Source of the DNA: Gammaproteobacteria bacterium | GTDB lineage: Bacteria > Pseudomonadota > Gammaproteobacteria > Chromatiales > Chromatiaceae | NCBI GenBank assembly: GCA_009929855.1 | Contig: RZZN01000015.1 | Location: forward strand, 1 to 64,000 | DNA: 64,000 bases | Direction: 5' to 3' | Shown here: positions 34,928 through 44,933 of the stretch, piece after piece | How the letters are laid out: every line of letters starts with the position of its first letter | Position numbering within the stretch: the stretch's first letter is position 1 | Program-made: the position numbers and the translations under genes | Notes under the pieces: generated by a model | What the model was told of the DNA's origin: nothing | What the model saw: only the letters and a program-made list of their open reading frames with translations | The model's database searches: none

Positions 34928-36772
34928 ATGACACCGCGACTCTCCCCCACGCCCGTCCCCGCCACGCCCTTCGATCTGTCGGCTGTACGGGCCCAGTTTC
35001 CGATCCTGAAGACCCGCGTGCATGGTCAGCCGCTCGCCTATCTGGACAATGCGGCCAGCACCCAGCAGCCATTGAAGGTCATCCAGGCGGTCAGCGACTA
35101 CCATCAGCAATATCACGCCAACATCCATCGCGGCGTCTATCAGCTCTCACGCAACGCCACGCGCATGCATGACTATGCCCGTGAGGTGGTCGCCCATTTC
35201 ATCCACGCCGCCGAGCCGGCCGAGTGTCTCTTCACCCGCGGGACCACGGAATCCATCAATCTGGTCGCGGCCTGTTGGGGCAGGGCCAATCTGCGTCCAG
35301 GCGACGAGATCATCCTCTCGGTGCTCGAGCATCACTCCAACATCGTGCCCTGGCAGATGATCTGCGAGGCCACAGGCGCTCGGATCCGCGTCATCCCAAG
35401 CAATGAGCGGGGCGAGCTGCGGTTGGATGAGTATCGCCGTCTACTTTCATCGCGCACCCGACTGGTCGCGGTCAATCAGGTTTCCAATGCACTTGGGACC
35501 ATCAACCCGGTGGCCGAGATCATCGCCGAGGCGCATGCCGCGGGTGCCGTGACGCTGATCGATGGCGCCCAATGGGTGGCTCACGGCGTGACCGACGTGC
35601 AAGCGCTCGATGCCGATTTCTATGCCTTCTCGGGTCACAAGCTCTATGGGCCGACTGGGATCGGGGTGCTCTACGGCAAACGCCATCTGCTCGAGGCCAT
35701 GCCCCCCTACCAGGGCGGGGGTGACATGATCGAGCAGGTGACCTTCGAGAAGACCACCTATGCCGCCTTGCCGAACAAGTTCGAGGCCGGGACGCCACAC
35801 ATCGCCGGCGCGATCGGTCTGGCGGCCGCGATCGAGTGGCTTGAGACGGTCGGCTTGGAGCGGATCGGCGCGCACGAGCAGCAGCTGCTGCGCCAGGCCA
35901 CCGCGCGCCTGTCGGCGATCGAGGGGATCGCGATCAAGAGCAGCGCGGCACACAAGGGCGCGCTCGTCTCCTGGATTCCGGTCGATCTGCCGATCGGCAC
36001 GCTGGACATCGGGATGCAGCTCGACCTGCGCGGCATCTGCATCCGCACCGGTCATCATTGCTGCCAACCACTGATGGATCGAATGGGGGTTGCCTCGACC
36101 GCGCGCGCCTCCTTCGCCATCTACAATGATCCGGCCGAGATCGATCGACTGGGTGATGCACTGACCGAGATCATCGCCGCGGCGCGCCCCCGCGCGGCCG
36201 GCGCGAGCGCCCCCAAGTCGGCGCCGGCGAGCACCGCGGCGCTAGTGTCCGAGTCGATCGGCTACGCGGTGGCGGCGGCGGACTCCCCCGAGGCCGCGGC
36301 CGAGGCGATCGCCGAGGTCTTCGATCTGTTGCCTGATTGGCCGATGCGACATCAGCAGATCATCGATCTCGGCGAGCGTCTGCCCGTGCTGCCCGAGTCA
36401 CTCAAGACCCCCGAGCGTCTCGTCCCGGGGTGTCAAAGCCGTGTCTATCTGGTGGCGCGGCTCCGCCCGGATTCCGACGGGGTGATCGAGCTGGCCGCCG
36501 ACAGTGATTCGAATCTGGTGCGCGGGCTCATCGCGATCCTGCAGCAACTCTATTCAGGTCAGACGGCTACGGCCATCCTCGCGTTCGACATCGCCACCTT
36601 CTTCAAACGGATCGGGCTCGATGAGCAGCTCAGCATGGCGCGGCGCAATGGCCTGGCGTCGATGGTCGAGCGGATTCGTCGAATCGCGGCGCATGCACTG
36701 CAGCAGGATCGTCACCAGCGCGAGGACAGGATGCCCACAGGCGCGCGCCCACAGCAGCAAGTGTCAAATTAA
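34928..36772 (+). CDS. SufS-SufE fusion: cysteine desulfurase with sulfur acceptor
   Basis: A 614-residue fusion. Residues 1-415 are a SufS-type PLP cysteine desulfurase: PLP Lys in FYAFSGHKLYGPTG, and catalytic Cys in IRTGHHCCQPLMDRMG, here a double Cys. An Ala/Pro-rich linker (about 418-445) joins a complete SufE-like domain (about 455-595) with acceptor Cys in VPGCQSRVYL. SufS takes sulfur from cysteine and passes it to SufE for Fe-S cluster assembly; fusion would place donor and acceptor together. No other suf gene lies in the window. It follows glgA by 6 bp, and its stop codon lies inside the PpsR-like operator of the antenna genes. Confidence 0.92.
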   Translation: MTPRLSPTPVPATPFDLSAVRAQFPILKTRVHGQPLAYLDNAASTQQPLKVIQAVSDYHQQYHANIHRGVYQLSRNATRMHDYAREVVAHFIHAAEPAECLFTRGTTESINLVAACWGRANLRPGDEIILSVLEHHSNIVPWQMICEATGARIRVIPSNERGELRLDEYRRLLSSRTRLVAVNQVSNALGTINPVAEIIAEAHAAGAVTLIDGAQWVAHGVTDVQALDADFYAFSGHKLYGPTGIGVLYGKRHLLEAMPPYQGGGDMIEQVTFEKTTYAALPNKFEAGTPHIAGAIGLAAAIEWLETVGLERIGAHEQQLLRQATARLSAIEGIAIKSSAAHKGALVSWIPVDLPIGTLDIGMQLDLRGICIRTGHHCCQPLMDRMGVASTARASFAIYNDPAEIDRLGDALTEIIAAARPRAAGASAPKSAPASTAALVSESIGYAVAAADSPEAAAEAIAEVFDLLPDWPMRHQQIIDLGERLPVLPESLKTPERLVPGCQSRVYLVARLRPDSDGVIELAADSDSNLVRGLIAILQQLYSGQTATAILAFDIATFFKRIGLDEQLSMARRNGLASMVERIRRIAAHALQQDRHQREDRMPTGARPQQQVSN

Positions 36773-36779
36773 GTTGACA
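36762..36779 (+). promoter_or_regulatory. PpsR/CrtJ-type operator, site 1
   Basis: TGTCAAATTAAGTTGACA is a near-perfect palindrome with the TGT-N12-ACA spacing bound by PpsR/CrtJ, the oxygen/light repressor of photosynthesis genes in purple bacteria. It overlaps the -35 box (TTGACA, 36774-36779) and the stop codon of the upstream gene. Repressor occupancy here would block RNA polymerase. Confidence 0.75.
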
Positions 36780-36801
36780 TTACTAAGCGTCAAGCTAATA
36801 T
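36774..36801 (+). promoter_or_regulatory. Sigma-70 promoter of the antenna operon
   Basis: A consensus -35 TTGACA (36774-36779), a 16-bp spacer and -10 TAATAT (36796-36801) lie about 140 bp before the beta-subunit gene. This is the strongest vegetative-type promoter I see in the window, fitting the high expression needed for antenna proteins. Both boxes lie inside PpsR-like palindromes. Confidence 0.75.
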
Positions 36802-36805
36802 GACA
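36788..36805 (+). promoter_or_regulatory. PpsR/CrtJ-type operator, site 2
   Basis: CGTCAAGCTAATATGACA repeats the site-1 pattern with one changed base in the left half (CGT for TGT) and covers the -10 box. The centre-to-centre distance from site 1 is 26 bp. Paired sites are usual for cooperative PpsR/CrtJ binding. Confidence 0.6.
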
Positions 36806-36808
36806 CGA

Positions 36809-36825
36809 GGATCCCTTTGGGATCC
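36809..36825 (+). other. 5'-leader stem-loop of the antenna mRNA
   Basis: GGATCCC-TTT-GGGATCC forms a 7-bp perfect stem just downstream of the predicted transcription start. A 5'-terminal hairpin is a known mRNA stabiliser and would suit a highly expressed antenna message; that role is inferred. Confidence 0.55.
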
Positions 36826-36944
36826 CGTGGGATTTGGTCGTGGCGGATCAGGTCGCCGAGCTCCCAAGCGGTCTTCGCCACATATTCTTGCGTCGCAGAC
36901 ACCCACAGCGGCGACCCCGGCAACACCTTATGGAGGCCAATCCG

Positions 36945-37163
36945 ATGGCTGAACAGCGAACTCCCGGCGCATCAACCGGCGGTAAGGCGCGCGCGCAGAC
37001 GAAGACCGCCGCCGCCACCACCACACAATCGGCAAGCCTGTCCGGGCTCACCGAGCAGCAGGCGAGAGAGTTTCACGAGCAATTCAAGGTGACCTACACC
37101 GCGTTCGTTGGGATCGCGGCGCTTGTCCACCTGTTCGTGATTGCGAGCAACCCCTGGTTCTAA
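36945..37163 (+). CDS. pucB: Light-harvesting antenna beta subunit (LH2-type)
   Basis: A 72-residue intracytoplasmic-membrane protein. The beta signature is SLSGLTEQQAREFHEQFK, then one transmembrane helix with the bacteriochlorophyll-binding His in ALVHLF and the terminal SNPWF. It has an N-terminal extension of about 28 residues rich in Thr, Ala and Lys before the conserved part. ATG 36945 is chosen because GGAGG lies 8 bases upstream; an in-frame ATG 15 bases earlier overlaps that site. The alpha gene follows after 18 bp. LH2 rather than LH1 is favoured by the sequence of the alpha partner and absence of pufLM. Confidence 0.88.
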   Translation: MAEQRTPGASTGGKARAQTKTAAATTTQSASLSGLTEQQAREFHEQFKVTYTAFVGIAALVHLFVIASNPWF

Positions 37164-37181
37164 CCGAGGAGGTCAACTTCC

Positions 37182-37838
37182 GTGGATTCCATCAAACAGG
37201 CCCTGAGCAACGTTTTCGGTTACAGTCCGCGCGATCATGACTATCGAATCTGGCTGGTCGTCAACCCCGCTGTCTGGTTGATTCCAATCCTCATCGCCGT
37301 GCTCGTCATCGCCTTGGCTGTCCATCTCTACGCCTTCTCGCTTCCGGATCGCGCGTGGGATTCTGGCAAGGCACCGGTCGTCGAAGAGGCCGCGCCGGTC
37401 GTTGAAGAGGCTGCCCCGGTCGTTGAGGAGGCCGCTCCGGCTGCCGAAGAAGCCGCGCCGGTCGTTGAAGAGGCTGCTCCGGCCGTAGAGGCCGCGCCGG
37501 TCGTCGAAGAGGCCGCGCCGGTCGTTGAAGAGGCTGCTCCGGCCGTAGAGGCCGCGCCGGCTGCCGAAGAAGCCGCACCGGCCGTCGAGGCCGCGCCGGC
37601 TGCCGAAGAAGCCGCACCGGCCGTCGAGGCCGCGCCGGCCGCCGAAGAAGCCGCCCCGGCCGTCGAGGCCGCGCCAGCCGCCGAAGAAGCCGCCCCGGCC
37701 GTCGAGGCCGCGCCAGCCGTTGAAGGGGCTGCTCCGGTCGAAGAGGCCGCGCCAGCTGTCGAGGAAGCCGCTCCGGCTCAAGACGTCACGCCCAACGAGG
37801 AGCCAGTACCGGTCGTCCCGACCCCAGAGACCGCTTGA
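37182..37838 (+). CDS. pucA: Light-harvesting antenna alpha subunit (LH2-type) with a giant C-terminal repeat tail
   Basis: A 218-residue protein, whereas alpha subunits usually have about 50-70. The antenna part is residues 1-60: DYRIWLVVNPAVWLIPILIA, then VIALAVHLYAF with the bacteriochlorophyll ligand His48. The segment DYRIWLVVNP resembles LH2 alpha (DYKIWLVINP) rather than LH1 (KIWLLIDP). Residues 64-218 are almost only Ala, Pro, Val and Glu in repeats of the type VVEEAAP and AVEAAPAAEEAAP. The tail would project from the periplasmic/luminal face and be strongly acidic. The start is GTG 37182 with AGGAGG 9 bases upstream. Whether the tail stays on the mature protein is unknown. Confidence 0.88.
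   Translation: MDSIKQALSNVFGYSPRDHDYRIWLVVNPAVWLIPILIAVLVIALAVHLYAFSLPDRAWDSGKAPVVEEAAPVVEEAAPVVEEAAPAAEEAAPVVEEAAPAVEAAPVVEEAAPVVEEAAPAVEAAPAAEEAAPAVEAAPAAEEAAPAVEAAPAAEEAAPAVEAAPAAEEAAPAVEAAPAVEGAAPVEEAAPAVEEAAPAQDVTPNEEPVPVVPTPETA
37371..37781 (+). repeat. Coding minisatellite in the alpha-antenna tail
   Basis: Tandem units of 18-21 bp (VEEAAP/VVEEAAP) and 39 bp (AVEAAPAAEEAAP) fill this part of pucA. The 39-bp unit recurs almost identically about four times between roughly 37540 and 37700. Such a tract is prone to copy-number change by slippage and could also be misassembled from short reads. Confidence 0.85.
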
Positions 37839-38312
37839 TTCGGATCTGATCGTTGTTCGAGACTCATCGGGGCAGTGCGCCCTTGATGAAAGCGAAGCGA
37901 TATCCTGATCTCGCTTCGCATGTATGCCGCACGCAGTCGTCTTCAAGATAGGCCTTGGTTGGGTGAGAAACCAGTCAGTCTGAATCTCGATCCCGCATTC
38001 ACGCTTTGGTGGATGGCCTGATCCGCGATCCCGATCCCAGTTTGCCGGATCGCCCCGTGCTCAACGGTCTAACGCCGTTGAGCACGGGAGAGGAGCCACG
38101 CTTGATTCAAGCTCAAAGCCTCAAAAGCCTCAAAAGCCTCATCAGCCTCCGAAAGCGCTGAGCCTTGCATGGTTTCCGCCCGAAGCCGCGCCGGGGCCTT
38201 CAGGCCCTAGGGAAACGCTGAAATATTCGGATCCCGCTGGATCGGGATGTGCAATATCAGCTACTTGCGATGGGCTACCGTCCCGATTCTGAAATTAATC
38301 AGCGCCTCCCCA
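37839..38312 (+). other. Non-coding region downstream of pucA with hairpins
   Basis: I see no gene here. GCGAAGCGA-N10-TCGCTTCGC (37892-37919) is a 9-bp perfect stem soon after the pucA stop and may end or stabilise the antenna message, although no T-tract follows. A second, stronger stem is listed separately. CTCAAAAGCC-like short direct repeats occur near 38110-38145. A fragment resembling the dispersed repeat (GGGGCCTTCAGGCCC) lies near 38192-38206. Confidence 0.5.
38054..38088. terminator. Perfect 14-bp stem-loop
   Basis: CCCGTGCTCAACGG-N7-CCGTTGAGCACGGG is a perfect inverted repeat in the gap between pucA and the wecA-like gene. It is long enough for a strong RNA hairpin, but with no following T-run it may be a rho-dependent end, an mRNA stabiliser, or a protein-binding palindrome. 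Confidence 0.5.
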
Positions 38313-38812
38313 GAGGAGTCGGGGCCTCCAGGCCCCGAGTGAGGACCGACCCGGACCATCAAGCCCGCTCGAAGCCCGGCCCGCATGAGCGCGCCTTGCC
38401 TCGGGACCGTCATCGCAACTGTCCTTTCTCGGGGCGAGGACGCCCCGACTCCCCTGGGCGTCGGTGCCTCGAGGCCCCAGAGGAGTCGGGGCCTCCAGGC
38501 CCCGAGTGAGGACCGACCCGGACCATCAAGCCCGCTCGAAGCCCGGCCCGCATGAGCGCGCCCTGACTCGGGATCGGCATCGCAATTGTCCTTCCTCGGG
38601 GCGAGGACGCCCCGACTCCCCTGGGCGTCGGTGCCTCGAGGTCCCAGAGGAGTCGGGGCCTCCAGGCCCCGAGTGAGGACCGACCCGGACCATCAAGCCC
38701 GCTCGAAGCCCGGCCCGCATGAGCGCGCCCTGCCTCGGGATCGTCATCGCAATTGTCCTTCCTCGGGGCGAGGACGCCCCGACTCCCCTGGGCGTCGGGG
38801 CCTCTGGATTGG
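38313..38812. repeat. Three tandem copies of a 167-bp hairpin-rich repeat
   Basis: Units begin at 38313, 38480 and 38647, exactly 167 bp apart, and are nearly identical. Each contains CGGGGCCT-CC-AGGCCCCG near its start and TCGGGGCG-AGGA-CGCCCCGA near its end. The same element is found in part at 25-142 of this window, 38 kb away. Short open frames of 70-93 codons cross the units in several frames but encode only the repeat, so I do not call them genes. REP/BIME-like behaviour is inferred from the paired palindromes. Confidence 0.88.
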
Positions 38813-38990
38813 CGAGATTTCGGCCCTCCGTTCTGGAGGAGCGGGCTGGAAGGATAAGGTTGCGTAATATTTCGTTGGAAAGCCCAGTGTCTTTTTGTCA
38901 GCGAGATACTCTATACTCATCTGTTGCCATTCTGCTTGGTCAGGATGAATAAGGGTCAGGGATCACGTGTAGGAAGGCATTGGAAACACA

Positions 38991-40070
38991 GTGGGGTTGG
39001 ATGTGATTTGGGCGTTCCTGACGAGTCTACTCACGCTGCGACTGCTCATGCCGATCGCGCCCCGGTTGGGTCTGCTCGATCATCCGCATGAGCGTCGCAA
39101 GCAGCACCGGGTGCCGGTGCCCGTGGTCGGTGGAATCTCCGTGTTCACCGGCTTGGTGGTGTCCATCCTGGTCACCCTACCGATCACGGACACACTCCTA
39201 TTCGGACTGGCTGGCGCGGCCCTGCTGGTGGTGGTCGGCATCTTGGACGATCTCTTAGGACTGGGCGCGCGTGCCCGTCTAGTGGCGCAGGTCGTCGCCG
39301 TGCTCATCTTGACCCTGGGGACCGATCTCAAACTGGATTCGCTCGGTGATCTGTTCGGGTTCGGCGAGCTCGAGCTGGGCCTGTTGGCAATCCCTTTCAC
39401 GGTCTTCGCCATGGTTGGCGTCATCAATGCCTTCAACATGATCGACGGCATCGATGGACTTGCCGGCGGGATCGCACTGGTTGCGCTGTGCAGCCTGCTG
39501 TTCCTCTCACCTGGCCCCAACCCCGAATCATTCCTGATGGTCGCGACCATCGCGGCCACCATCCCTTACCTGATCTTGAATCTCGGGCTCTTCGGGTACC
39601 ATGGCGGCCGTGTCTTCCTGGGCGATTCAGGAAGTCTGCTCCTGGGATACCTCGTGGTCTGGATGCTGGTCAGTGCCACGCAAAGGCCATCGACACTGGA
39701 GCCAGCCGCCGCCATCTGGTTGGTTGCCATCCCTTTGATCGATACCTTGACCGTCATGGGGCGGCGCATTCTCAAACGGCGCTCACCCTTCAGTGCCGAT
39801 CGCGGCCATCTCCATCATATCCTCTCGCGCTGTCTCGGAAGCAACCGCAAGGCACTCCTCCTTCTGCTGACGATGGCCGTACTCTTTGCCATCATTGGTC
39901 TGGTCGGGCAGATGACACAGATGGAGCCACTCATCCTGCTGGTCGCGGCGGTTGTGGTCTTTCTGCTCGTGTTGGCCGCCTTGATCCAGGCACCCAAGTT
40001 CCATCGCAAGAATTCGCGCCGGAATCGGACGCTACTTCACATGGTCGAAAAGGGTGAAACCCAAGCCTGA
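38991..40070 (+). CDS. Undecaprenyl-phosphate GlcNAc-1-phosphate transferase family (WecA-like)
   Basis: A 359-residue membrane enzyme with about ten helices that would transfer a sugar-1-phosphate from a UDP-sugar to undecaprenyl phosphate, starting O-antigen or another surface polymer. Motifs present are VGILDDLLGLG, NAFNMIDGIDGLAGG, FLGDSGSLLLGY and the His motif RGHLHHIL. The start is taken as GTG 38991, with weak ribosome-site support; TTG 38997 and GTG 39003 are alternatives. An RfaH-like gene follows 78 bp later, which fits a polysaccharide locus, but no further glycosyltransferases are nearby. Confidence 0.88.
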   Translation: MGLDVIWAFLTSLLTLRLLMPIAPRLGLLDHPHERRKQHRVPVPVVGGISVFTGLVVSILVTLPITDTLLFGLAGAALLVVVGILDDLLGLGARARLVAQVVAVLILTLGTDLKLDSLGDLFGFGELELGLLAIPFTVFAMVGVINAFNMIDGIDGLAGGIALVALCSLLFLSPGPNPESFLMVATIAATIPYLILNLGLFGYHGGRVFLGDSGSLLLGYLVVWMLVSATQRPSTLEPAAAIWLVAIPLIDTLTVMGRRILKRRSPFSADRGHLHHILSRCLGSNRKALLLLLTMAVLFAIIGLVGQMTQMEPLILLVAAVVVFLLVLAALIQAPKFHRKNSRRNRTLLHMVEKGETQA

Positions 40071-40148
40071 GTCCGCGGATTGCGCAGGCTCCGATTCGGC
40101 TCGGGTCTTCATCCATGAGGATCGGCGGGTGGACCGAGGAGAGCTGAC

Positions 40149-40673
40149 ATGACCACAGAGATCGACGCTGAAGCGGCCACGTCCGTGCCGCGCTGGTATC
40201 TGGTGCAATCTCGGCCCCGTCAGGCCGAGCGAGCCGAGTTGAACCTCGCCCAACAAGGCTACCAGGTCTTTCATCCACGCATGCAGGTCGAGCGCGTGCG
40301 GCGCGGGCGCCGGGTGCTCGTCGAAGAGTCGCTGTTCCCGAACTATCTCTTCATCCTGTTGCAACGCTGGGTCGACAATTGGTATCCGCTGCGCTCCACG
40401 CGTGGCGTCGCGCGACTGGTTTCGTTCGGACAGGAACCACTCCCGGTGCCGGATGCGCTGATCGATGAGATTCGCCGCCGCGCCGAGGGGCTCGCCAGTC
40501 AGCCGGTGCTGGAGGTCGGAGAGCCAGTGCAGATCATCGCCGGACCCTTTCACGGGATCGACGCCATCTTCAAGGCCCATCAGGGTGAACAGCGCGTTCA
40601 GCTCCTGATCGAGCTGCTCCACCGCGAGGTGTGCGTGACACTGCCGCTGGAGAATATCCAACGCATCGCTTGA
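40149..40673 (+). CDS. rfaH: RfaH-like transcription antiterminator
   Basis: A 174-residue NusG paralogue. The NGN domain (about 14-110) starts PRWYLVQSRPRQAERAELNL and contains ESLFPNYLFI. The C-terminal KOW-type part (VLEVGEPVQIIAGPFHGIDA) completes the protein. RfaH is recruited to RNA polymerase at ops sequences and reduces termination in long surface-polymer operons. GAGGAG precedes the ATG. I did not find an ops element within the window, so its targets probably lie elsewhere. Confidence 0.88.
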   Translation: MTTEIDAEAATSVPRWYLVQSRPRQAERAELNLAQQGYQVFHPRMQVERVRRGRRVLVEESLFPNYLFILLQRWVDNWYPLRSTRGVARLVSFGQEPLPVPDALIDEIRRRAEGLASQPVLEVGEPVQIIAGPFHGIDAIFKAHQGEQRVQLLIELLHREVCVTLPLENIQRIA

Positions 40674-41731
40674 GGGTCTCAGGCGCTCAGGCAAACAGGC
40701 ACCAAGATTGGTGCAGCCGGGGCGCCATGTCCGAGCGGGCGCGGCAGCCAGATGGATGACTGACGCTCAGGGTCAGCTCAAGCCGCTGATCGAGCCCGCC
40801 GCACATTCTTTTCTGGTCATCGCGTCCAACCTCGATCCGATGATCGAAACCGCCGACATCAGCAGATCAGCGTCCCTGGACGAGTGGAGCCCTGTCAACG
40901 ACCGATCGTGATTTCGATTGAATTCGGCGCGCGGCAGGTTCTGTCAGGATGGAGTGCTCGTGCTGGGGTGTGGCTCGACTAGACTATCAGCGATGAGGTC
41001 GGTTCGCGCTGAAGGTCTCCAGGGCTTTCCAGGGCACGGCCGCTGATCTGTCTGACTTTTTGAGCCGAAATTCATTCATCTCCTTCATCCCGCTGAGGCG
41101 TCAATGCATTGGTCATTCGCAACACTAAAGGAGCCTCGGGGACCGCGTCTTATGCGCCGAGATCGCCCTCGCTTGTCTGGCAGATTGATGTTGATTGGTC
41201 CCTTTGGTCGTTCCGAGGATCATGATGTCCACATCCTGGGGTCATTCCTCTGGTATTACCGGATCGAGGCGATCCAGATCACCCCATTGAAAGGTCAGCG
41301 ATTCCTCATGCCTGGCGAGCGGGCCTGGGTGCCAAAACGGGCTGTCTCGGTGTTGGGCCCAGCCGACGTGACGAGCAGTGTACCCTGATCCTTTCGCAGG
41401 TTGAAGCTGGTGGCGTCGAATCGGTCATGGATGTACACGATTTATTTTTTCGCCGCGGGCATCTCCCGGCCTCCTTCCTCGAGAAACTGCTGCACCAGTG
41501 CATCGACCCCCTCGCCAGCAGGGTCGAGGCGGTTGGACTGATCCACCACCGTGCTCAAGCGCACCCGGTCGAGTCATGCGCCCGCCGCGGGCACGCGTTG
41601 GTGTGCGTCGATGCATGCGTGACAATGGGTGAACCCGGCTCGACATGCTAAACTTGGTCGGTTGCATGACAGGGCCTGACATTGGTCGATAGACCGGTCT
41701 TTGCCCTCCCACCCGCGGTCGACTGAATCCC
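40674..41731. other. Long intergenic region before gyrA, no firm gene
   Basis: About 1 kb with only short open frames lacking recognisable sequence. One weak candidate on the minus strand (41442-41564, GTG start) would give a 40-residue helical peptide ending GGREMPAAKK. The stretch 41104-41400 looks like decayed coding sequence but I cannot name it. The gyrA promoter should lie within the last 100-200 bp; I do not see a consensus one. Confidence 0.4.
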
Positions 41732-44839
<3,108 letters not shown>

Positions 44840-44843
44840 GCGC

Positions 44844-44886
44844 GATCGGCGTCGCCATCGCGCATCGTGCGATGGCGGCGCCGATC
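44844..44886 (+). terminator. Strong hairpin after gyrA
   Basis: An 18-bp stem with one mismatch (GATCGGCGTCGCCATCGC against GCGATGGCGGCGCCGATC) and a 7-base loop starts four bases after the gyrA stop. It is the best terminator-like structure in this region, though the T-tract is missing. Confidence 0.6.
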
Positions 44887-44889
44887 GAT

Positions 44890-44921
44890 CGAATAACCGA
44901 GTAACCGAATGATCGAATCAC
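44890..44921. repeat. Four 8-bp tandem units before serC
   Basis: CGAATAAC, CGAGTAAC, CGAATGAT and CGAATCAC follow one another immediately before the serC ribosome site (CGGAG, 8 bases from the ATG). They could be slippage products or a protein/RNA recognition array. Function is unknown. Confidence 0.5.
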
Positions 44922-44933
44922 GGAGATTCTAGA

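Noticed and set aside
36945-37838. Reading the antenna pair as LH1 (pufBA)
   Set aside because: The alpha core DYRIWLVVNP is LH2-like and no pufLM reaction-centre genes follow, so pucBA is preferred though not proven.
37173-37946. A 257-codon minus-strand frame with Gly/Arg/Phe repeats opposite pucA
   Set aside because: It is just the reverse reading of the pucA repeat tract; pucA has a strong ribosome site and the antenna domain.
38313-38812. CRISPR-like array because of regular spacing
   Set aside because: The whole 167-bp unit is conserved; there are no unique spacers between short repeats and no cas genes.
38249-38867. Several 70-93 codon plus-strand frames with a shared repeated peptide
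   Set aside because: All arise from the 167-bp non-coding repeat; the peptide repeat follows the DNA period and has no start-site support.
41104-41388. A 94-codon plus-strand frame before gyrA
   Set aside because: No recognisable family, no ribosome site; at most a decayed remnant.
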